Shown here: piece by piece, positions 58,863-64,000 of the stretch
How positions within the stretch are numbered: the stretch's first letter is position 1
How the letters are laid out: every line of letters starts with the position of its first letter
Assembly (NCBI GenBank): GCA_041390905.1
Contig: JAWKPA010000013.1
Span: 1,240,001-1,304,000, forward strand
DNA length: 64,000 bases
Direction of reading: 5' to 3'
Source: JACKCD01 sp041390905
Lineage (GTDB): Bacteria > Chloroflexota > Anaerolineae > Promineifilales > Promineifilaceae
Notes under the pieces: model-generated
Told to the model about the DNA's origin: nothing
Databases searched by the model: none
What the model saw: the letters and a program-made list of their open reading frames with translations, nothing else
Made by a program: the position numbers and the translations under genes

Positions 58863-60167
58863 ATGTTACGCAAACACGTTTTATTGTTCTCTTTGCTTGT
58901 TGCTTTTCTGGCAGCTTGCACCACTGTTCAAGCACCTGCCACACCTGCCGATGTGGCAGAAGCTGCAGCTCCCACTGAGCTAACATTCCTGATCTCTGGC
59001 GACCCCACGGACCAAACAGCGTACCAGACGCTGATTGATGCCTTTGCAGCCGCACACGCGGACATCAGCGTCAAGCTGCTCAACATCCCTAGCGGTGGTG
59101 ATTTTCGTAAACGGTTGGCGGCCGATTTTGCGGCCGGCACGCCGCCCGACATCTTTTTGATTAACTACCGCCACCTCGGCCATTTCTTTGCGGCCGAGGC
59201 AGTTGAGCCGCTAACAGAGTATTTTGCTGCCAGTACGGCCATCAGTGCCGAAGATTTCTATCCCGAAACACTCATTGCGTTCCAATGGCAAGGGCAGCAG
59301 ATGTGTCTACCGCAAAATATCTCCAGCCCGGTTGTCTATTACAACAAAGAGCTATTTGATGCCGCCGGAGTTGCTTACCCCGGCGATGATTGGCAGTGGG
59401 ATGAATTTGTCACAACAGCTCAGGCACTCACGCAAGACCAGGATGGGGACGGAACGGCCGATATTTACGGCCTGGGCATTGAGGCTACCATTTTGCGTGC
59501 CGCACCTTTTATCTGGATGAACGGCGGCGCGATTGTGGATGATCGGGAAGCACCGGCCGGCTTGGCACTGGGCAGCCCGGAAAGCAAGGCGGCGTTAGCC
59601 TGGTTTGTTGGCCTACAAACAGAACACCACGTCGTCCCTGACGCGGTAGCCGAAGAAGCCGAAGACAGCCTGAGCCGGTTCGTCAACGGGCGCATGGCAA
59701 TGTTTGTAGACAGCCGCCGCGCCGTGCCAGAGTTTCGCCTGATCGAGAGCTTTGACTGGGATGTGGCAGCGTTGCCCATGAACCAGCAGCGAGCCAGCGT
59801 TTTGCACTCCGATGCGTTTTGTCTGGCCGCAGCAGGGCAGTACAAGGACGTCGCCTGGACGTTTGTTGAGTTTGCCAGCAGTGCCGAGGGGCAAACGATT
59901 CTCGCGCAAACGGGACGCACCGTGCCGTCACGCAAGGCCGTGGCGGAATCAGACATCTTTCTCGATTCAGATGCCAAGCCCGCCAACAGCCAGGTTTTTC
60001 TGGATGCCATTCCGGGGATACGCCATTTGCCCATTATGGAGACCTGGAGTGATGTGGAAGGCATTGTCAATAAACAGATTGAAAACGCTTTCTATGGGAT
60101 TGAACCGCTCGATGATGCCATTGAGGCGGCAAACCAGCAAAGTGCAGAGTTCTTCCCTGTACCATAA
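58863..60167 (+). CDS. Extracellular sugar-binding lipoprotein of the ABC importer
   Basis: 434 residues from ATG 58863, with GAGG 8 nt upstream. Lipobox FLAAC (Cys about 19). Family 1 solute-binding features: LTFLISGDPTDQTAYQTLIDAFAAAHADISVKL, KRLAADFAAGTPPDIFLINYR, YYNKELFDAAGVAYPGDDWQWDEFVTTAQAL and RVNGRMAMFV-like block (FVNGRMAMFVDSRRAVPEF). It delivers a carbohydrate, identity unknown, to the two permeases just upstream. The 78-nt gap to the permease gene holds a TACAAT sequence, so it may have its own promoter. Confidence 0.93.
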   Translation: MLRKHVLLFSLLVAFLAACTTVQAPATPADVAEAAAPTELTFLISGDPTDQTAYQTLIDAFAAAHADISVKLLNIPSGGDFRKRLAADFAAGTPPDIFLINYRHLGHFFAAEAVEPLTEYFAASTAISAEDFYPETLIAFQWQGQQMCLPQNISSPVVYYNKELFDAAGVAYPGDDWQWDEFVTTAQALTQDQDGDGTADIYGLGIEATILRAAPFIWMNGGAIVDDREAPAGLALGSPESKAALAWFVGLQTEHHVVPDAVAEEAEDSLSRFVNGRMAMFVDSRRAVPEFRLIESFDWDVAALPMNQQRASVLHSDAFCLAAAGQYKDVAWTFVEFASSAEGQTILAQTGRTVPSRKAVAESDIFLDSDAKPANSQVFLDAIPGIRHLPIMETWSDVEGIVNKQIENAFYGIEPLDDAIEAANQQSAEFFPVP

Positions 60168-60184
60168 CCTGGACGAGCCAGAAC

Positions 60185-60395
60185 CAAAGACGTTACACAG
60201 AGGTTCACCGAGAAGACACAGAGAAGCACAGAGAAGAAATGTGTTGTTTTTCTTGGTTCCTCTGTGAAACTCTCTCTTCTCTCTGTGTCGCTTCTTGTAT
60301 GGTGAGCAAGAATATTAGACAGGATTAAAAGGATTTTGCAGGATTTTGCAGGATTCTCATGCCTAATCCTGTTTAATTCTGTCAAAAACCTCTTT
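60185..60395. repeat. ACACAGAGAAG and AGGATTTTGC repeat cluster
   Basis: First, GTTACACAGAGGTTCACCGAGAAG pieces pair with CTCTGTGAAAC and CTCTGTGTCGC pieces (60185-60298). Second, AGGATTTTGC 10-mers (60318-60355) are flanked by ACAGGATTAAA and TAATCCTGTTTAA (60305-60375). Both sit between the convergent sugar-transport and uvrA genes. Confidence 0.75.
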
Positions 60396-60420
60396 TTGTT
60401 TGTAGACCTTGTGGCTGGCC

Positions 60421-63348
60421 TTAACTTGGCAGCGGCAACAGGTGGCGCAAGAATTGGCCTGTGTGGCTTTCGGTCACATAGGCCAGGTTTTCAGGTGTCC
60501 CCTGCGCCAAAATGTCGCCGCCCCCTTCGCCCCCCTCAGGCCCTAGGTCAATCAGCCAATCGGCCGTTTTGATGACATCGAGGTTGTGTTCAATCACAAT
60601 AACCGTGTTACCAGCGTCTACCAAGCGGTGCAGCACGTCGAGCAACTTTTGCACATCGGCAAAGTGCAGCCCCGTCGTCGGTTCATCCAAAATGTAGATG
60701 GTGCGCCCCGTTGCTACCCGGCTTAACTCTTTCGCCAGCTTGATTCGCTGCGCCTCACCGCCGCTCAACGTCAGCGCACTTTGCCCCAGCTTGATGTAGT
60801 CTAGCCCCACGTCGTGGAGCGTTTGTAGCTGCCGCGCAATTTTGGGGTGGCTGCTGAAAAATTCGAGTGCTTCCTGCACGTCCATTTCCAGCACGTCGGC
60901 GATAGTTTTACCTTTGTAGGTAACGGCCAGCGTTTCACGGTTAAAGCGGTGGCCGTGGCATTCGCGGCACTGCACCCACACGTCGGCTAAAAAGTGCATT
61001 TCGACTTTGCGCTGGCCGTAGCCGTCGCACGCTTCGCAGCGGCCACCCTTGACGTTAAAACTAAAGCGGCCAGATTTGTAGCCCCGCGCCTTTGCTTCTG
61101 GCGTAGAGGCAAAGACCTGACGGATTTCGTCAAAGAGCTTGATATATGTGGCGGGGTTAGAACGGGGGGTACGGCCGATGGGATCCTGGGTAATGTTGAT
61201 CACTTTATCGAGGTGTTCGATCCCTTCTAAACGGCCATATGGTCCCGGCTGCTCCTGAGCGTTGTGCAACAGTTGCGCCAAAGCGGGGTGCAAGGTTTCG
61301 GAGATGAGGCTGCTTTTGCCGCTGCCGCTCACGCCGGTGACGCAGATAAAGGTGCCGAGGGGGAAGGTGGCAGTGACGTTTTTGAGGTTGTGGAGACGTG
61401 CGCCGATGAGGGATAAACGGCCGTTTTCCCCCACCTCCCTCCTCCTCCCCGCATTCGGTGCCGTAATCCGCCGTTCGCCGCGCAAATATTGCCCCGTCAG
61501 CGAATCCGGCTGCGCCGCCACCTGCTGCGGCGACCCCGCCGCAATCACCCTGCCCCCCAACACCCCCGCTCCCGGCCCCAAATCCACCAGCCAATCCGAC
61601 TCCCGCATCGTCTCCTCATCATGCTCCACCACCAGCACCGTGTTGCCCATATCACGCAGCCGCAGCAGCGTCTCCAGCAGGGCGCGGTTGTCGCGGGCGT
61701 GCAGCCCAATCGAAGGCTCATCCAAAATATACAGCACCCCCACCAGCCCACAGCCAATCTGGCTCGCCAACCGAATCCGCTGCGACTCTCCCCCCGATAG
61801 CGTTGGCGCCGGCCGATCCAGCGTCAAATAATGCAGCCCCACATTCAGCATAAACTGCAACCGATCCCGAATCTCCTTCAGCACCTCCTCCGCAATTTCA
61901 AACTGCTCCTCATCCAGACCCGGCACATTGCGCTTGCTTTTGCCACTGCCATTCACCCCCATCGTGCCATGTGCCTGCCGCGACAGCCCCACAACCCAGG
62001 CATTCGCATCGGCAATAGACATGCCGCTGACCCCTTCCAGCGACTGCCCCGCCACCAGCGTTGCCCGCGCCTCCGGCCGCAGCCGCGAACCCTGGCAGGT
62101 AGGGCATGGCTGCTGGTTCATATACGCCGCATATTTGCGCCGCTGCGCCTCCGAACTGGTCTGGTGGAACAGCCGCATCGCATCATTCACAATCCCCCGC
62201 GACGGCCGCAAGCTCTCGCCGCTCCAGCTACCCTCTGCCCACTCATTCTGAAACGTAAACCGAATCTTTTCCTTGCCAGAGCCATGCAGCAGGACGTGGC
62301 GGAACGTTTCCGGCAGCTCTTTCCACGGCAGTTCCAGGTCAACGCCATAATGCTGGGCCACCGAACGCAGCGAATGCTCTGTCCAGCTCGTGTTTCGCTT
62401 ACGCAAATTGCCATACCAGCGCGTCGCCCCATCCAAAACAGACAGCTCCGGGTCGGCAATCAGCAGCTCCGGGTCAACCTGTAGCTGGGTGCCAATGCCG
62501 TTGCACGCCGGACACATCCCCAGCGGCGAGTTAAAGCTAAACAACTGCGGCGACAGTTCAGGAAAGCTGGTGCCGCAATGAGCGCAGGCGTTGTGTTCAC
62601 TCAGCAATAGCTCCTCGTCGCCCAAATCGGCCACCAGCACCCCGCCGCCCACTTTCAGCGTCGTCTCCACCGAGTCCACCAGCCGCGCCATAAATGAGTC
62701 GTCAAGCGCATCCGGCACTTGCAGCCGATCTACTACGACTTCGACATTGTGTTTCTTCTTTTTATTAAGCGCGGGCTGCTGCCCCAAATCATAAACGGTG
62801 CCATTGACGCGCACGCGGACAAAGCCGTCTTGCCGCGCCTGGGCAAACGCATCGGCATGGGCGCCTTTGCGGTTGCGGGCAATGGGAGCCAGGAGTTGAA
62901 AACGGGTTCCGGCCGGCCGACCCGCCAACTGGTCGGCAATCATCTGGGCGCTTTGGGGCCGCACCACCCGGCCGCACTCTGGGCAGTGGGGAACCCCCAC
63001 GCGGGCAAACAGCACGCGCAAATAATCCATCACCTCGGTGACGGTGCCAACGGTGGAGCGCGGATTTTTGCTCACCGCCTTTTGCTCAATAGCAATAGCT
63101 GGGCTGAGGCCAGTAATGGCATCTACCTTCGGCTTTTCCATCTGCCCCAAAAATTGCCGGGCGTAAGATGACAAGCTCTCGACATATCGCCGCTGCCCTT
63201 CGGCGTAGATGGTGTCGAACGCCAGCGACGATTTGCCGCTGCCGCTGACCCCGGTAAGTACCACCAGTTTGTTGCGCGGAATAACGACATCCACGCCCTT
63301 TAGATTATGCTGCCGCGCCCCGCGCACCACAATATTATTTGGTTCCAT
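60421..63348 (-). CDS. uvrA: Excinuclease ABC subunit A
   Basis: 975 residues from ATG 63348. The damage-recognition ATPase of nucleotide excision repair. Two ABC modules with Walker A GVSGSGKSS in each (near 32 and about 660), signature LSGGESQRIRLA and LSGGEAQRIKLA, and zinc-finger blocks including CPACNGIG and CEACDGYGQRKVEMHFLADVWVQCRECHG. Length and motif set are normal. The longer frame upstream reads the AAGTGGC repeat. A palindromic GAAC-N4-GTTC site lies upstream and suggests LexA control. Confidence 0.97.
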   Translation of the reverse strand: MEPNNIVVRGARQHNLKGVDVVIPRNKLVVLTGVSGSGKSSLAFDTIYAEGQRRYVESLSSYARQFLGQMEKPKVDAITGLSPAIAIEQKAVSKNPRSTVGTVTEVMDYLRVLFARVGVPHCPECGRVVRPQSAQMIADQLAGRPAGTRFQLLAPIARNRKGAHADAFAQARQDGFVRVRVNGTVYDLGQQPALNKKKKHNVEVVVDRLQVPDALDDSFMARLVDSVETTLKVGGGVLVADLGDEELLLSEHNACAHCGTSFPELSPQLFSFNSPLGMCPACNGIGTQLQVDPELLIADPELSVLDGATRWYGNLRKRNTSWTEHSLRSVAQHYGVDLELPWKELPETFRHVLLHGSGKEKIRFTFQNEWAEGSWSGESLRPSRGIVNDAMRLFHQTSSEAQRRKYAAYMNQQPCPTCQGSRLRPEARATLVAGQSLEGVSGMSIADANAWVVGLSRQAHGTMGVNGSGKSKRNVPGLDEEQFEIAEEVLKEIRDRLQFMLNVGLHYLTLDRPAPTLSGGESQRIRLASQIGCGLVGVLYILDEPSIGLHARDNRALLETLLRLRDMGNTVLVVEHDEETMRESDWLVDLGPGAGVLGGRVIAAGSPQQVAAQPDSLTGQYLRGERRITAPNAGRRREVGENGRLSLIGARLHNLKNVTATFPLGTFICVTGVSGSGKSSLISETLHPALAQLLHNAQEQPGPYGRLEGIEHLDKVINITQDPIGRTPRSNPATYIKLFDEIRQVFASTPEAKARGYKSGRFSFNVKGGRCEACDGYGQRKVEMHFLADVWVQCRECHGHRFNRETLAVTYKGKTIADVLEMDVQEALEFFSSHPKIARQLQTLHDVGLDYIKLGQSALTLSGGEAQRIKLAKELSRVATGRTIYILDEPTTGLHFADVQKLLDVLHRLVDAGNTVIVIEHNLDVIKTADWLIDLGPEGGEGGGDILAQGTPENLAYVTESHTGQFLRHLLPLPS

Positions 63349-63409
63349 TTGCCCTGTCCTGTCCAGAAGTGTGTTTGTCCTGCTCACGGTCATCAACTGA
63401 CAGTTTGTC

Positions 63410-63488
63410 TGTTGCCTACAAGTGGCAGGTAACAGGTGGCAAGTCTGGTTGTTAACCGGGCTTGTTACTTGCCACTTGCTGCCTGTAA
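63410..63488. repeat. Heptad hairpin (AAGTGGC family), second copy
   Basis: AAGTGGC, AGGTAAC, AGGTGGC heptamers and complementary right arm, in the uvrA leader. Matches 13031-13102. Confidence 0.82.
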
Positions 63489-63504
63489 GCAGGGAACCGC
63501 AGAT

Positions 63505-63516
63505 GAACATGCGTTC
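63505..63516 (-). promoter_or_regulatory. SOS-box-like operator upstream of uvrA
   Basis: GAAC-ATGC-GTTC is a perfect palindromic match to the GAACN4GTTC core of Gram-positive LexA boxes. It lies 157 nt before the uvrA start, next to an AT-rich stretch (63517-63535) that could hold the promoter. Confidence 0.6.
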
Positions 63517-63539
63517 TATATTAGTTTAGCATAGTTCCC

Positions 63540-64000
63540 CTTTCCCCGCTAACGAACAGGATAGGGGGAAAACCTGACATCTTCTGTCAAGTTTGGGTAG
63601 GGTGAGACACGGAAGGACGTGGAAGGACATGGACTGGTACGGTCATTTCTCTCCCACCGCCAGCCGTAGTTCCACTTCTCAAACCCCTGAGAAAATCTTG
63701 GCTAATGGATGGCTTGGTTTTATACTGGGTGGGAGTAGATAAACGGCCGTTTCAGGAGACTTACTTCACAATATGTCCACTTCGTCGGCAGAAAAGAACG
63801 GGATTTCTCCGAGGACACTTCGGCAGCCTCAGCGCAGGCTCTCGAAATGACCGTGGCTAGTAGCAACTTGTGTTAATTAAGGTACGGAAGAAGTTCAACT
63901 TCTACTGAGAAGTTGAACTTCTAAAATAGGCAAATTATTTAACCTAAGGGTTCGTTCGTTAATAACTTGGGGTTTAGAAGTTCAACTTCTGAGAGAAGTT
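63540..64000. other. Gene-free right end of the window
   Basis: No credible coding frame is seen. 63740-63752 holds an ACGGCCGT copy. 63799-63851 is a hairpin of the common TCATTTCGA...GAGAAATC environmental type (minus strand). 63885-64000 holds family A elements. Confidence 0.6.
63885..64000. repeat. Two adjacent family A elements, the second cut by the window end
   Basis: The first core is at about 63890-63924. The second begins near 63950 in the CTAAGGGTTCGTTCGTTAAT variant also seen at 9640-9655 in the opposite orientation. Confidence 0.8.

Noticed and set aside
57044..60167. Complete sugar ABC importer
   Set aside because: No ATPase gene is adjacent, so only permeases and binding protein were annotated.
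60305..60375. Possible CRISPR array from repeated AGGATTTTGC units and other tandem repeats
   Set aside because: Units are short, contiguous and arranged as hairpin arms without unique spacers; no cas gene is present.
1..64000. Prophage, integrative element or biosynthetic gene cluster
   Set aside because: No integrase, transposase, phage structural gene or assembly-line enzyme is visible.

Overview
The window looks like a chromosomal segment of a Chloroflexota bacterium, most likely of the Anaerolineae/Ardenticatenia kind. This rests on moderate-high GC, the mixture of core genes, the ECF-type (monoderm-style) vitamin importer, large secreted proteins ending in a short hydrophobic Pro-containing tail, and heavy loading with intergenic hairpin repeats. 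No plasmid, phage or transposase gene is visible. The taxonomic call is an inference from gene content.

Layout. 1-12.2 kb: a partial methyltransferase, an unusual acyl-CoA dehydrogenase, a large secreted repeat protein, an MFS exporter, acylphosphatase, a FecR-like surface protein, a DinB-fold protein, and a membrane protein followed by a response regulator/histidine kinase pair. 12.2-21.6 kb: an orphan solute-binding lipoprotein, a metallophosphoesterase, two glycerophosphodiesterases, a chelatase locus whose AAA and VWA parts are joined by an apparent -1 frameshift signal, an M20 peptidase, dnaN and a SpoU-family methylase. 21.6-32 kb: a giant secreted subtilase, Dus, tRNA-His, a FAH-family hydrolase, an enoyl-CoA hydratase and a MalT-like regulator. 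32-36.3 kb: the YqeY-PgpH-YbeY-DgkA block. 36.3-40.3 kb: TPR proteins, a methyltransferase, two paralogous lipoproteins and a 51-aa CcmD-like protein. 40.4-48.2 kb: a cobalamin locus. 48.3-57 kb: a CPBP protease, a dimethylglycine-dehydrogenase-like enzyme, a VOC protein, a YcaQ/AlkX-like protein and an SHMT-GcvT fusion. 57-64 kb: a sugar ABC importer without ATPase, and uvrA with an SOS-box-like operator.

The most interesting system is the cobalamin locus (minus strand, 48.15 to 40.4 kb). A cobalamin riboswitch with a terminator precedes a secreted alpha/alpha-toroid protein, a membrane-anchored DUF4430 (transcobalamin C-terminal-like) protein, then the ECF S, T and fused A1A2 subunits and a PduO-type adenosyltransferase. 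The first two genes together resemble the two halves of animal transcobalamin/intrinsic factor, so this reads as a surface B12-capture and import pathway ending in adenosylation.

Genome-scale features. (1) The palindrome AACGGCCGTT (core ACGGCCGT) occurs roughly 80-90 times by eye, in genes and between them, like cyanobacterial HIP1. (2) Almost every intergenic gap holds a hairpin repeat; several unrelated families share a 7-nt unit, and one MITE-like family (about 97 bp) is nested inside another repeat. (3) Several genes have a -10-like hexamer 6-8 nt before the start codon and no Shine-Dalgarno, suggesting leaderless mRNAs. (4) Three unrelated secreted proteins share a C-terminal motif.
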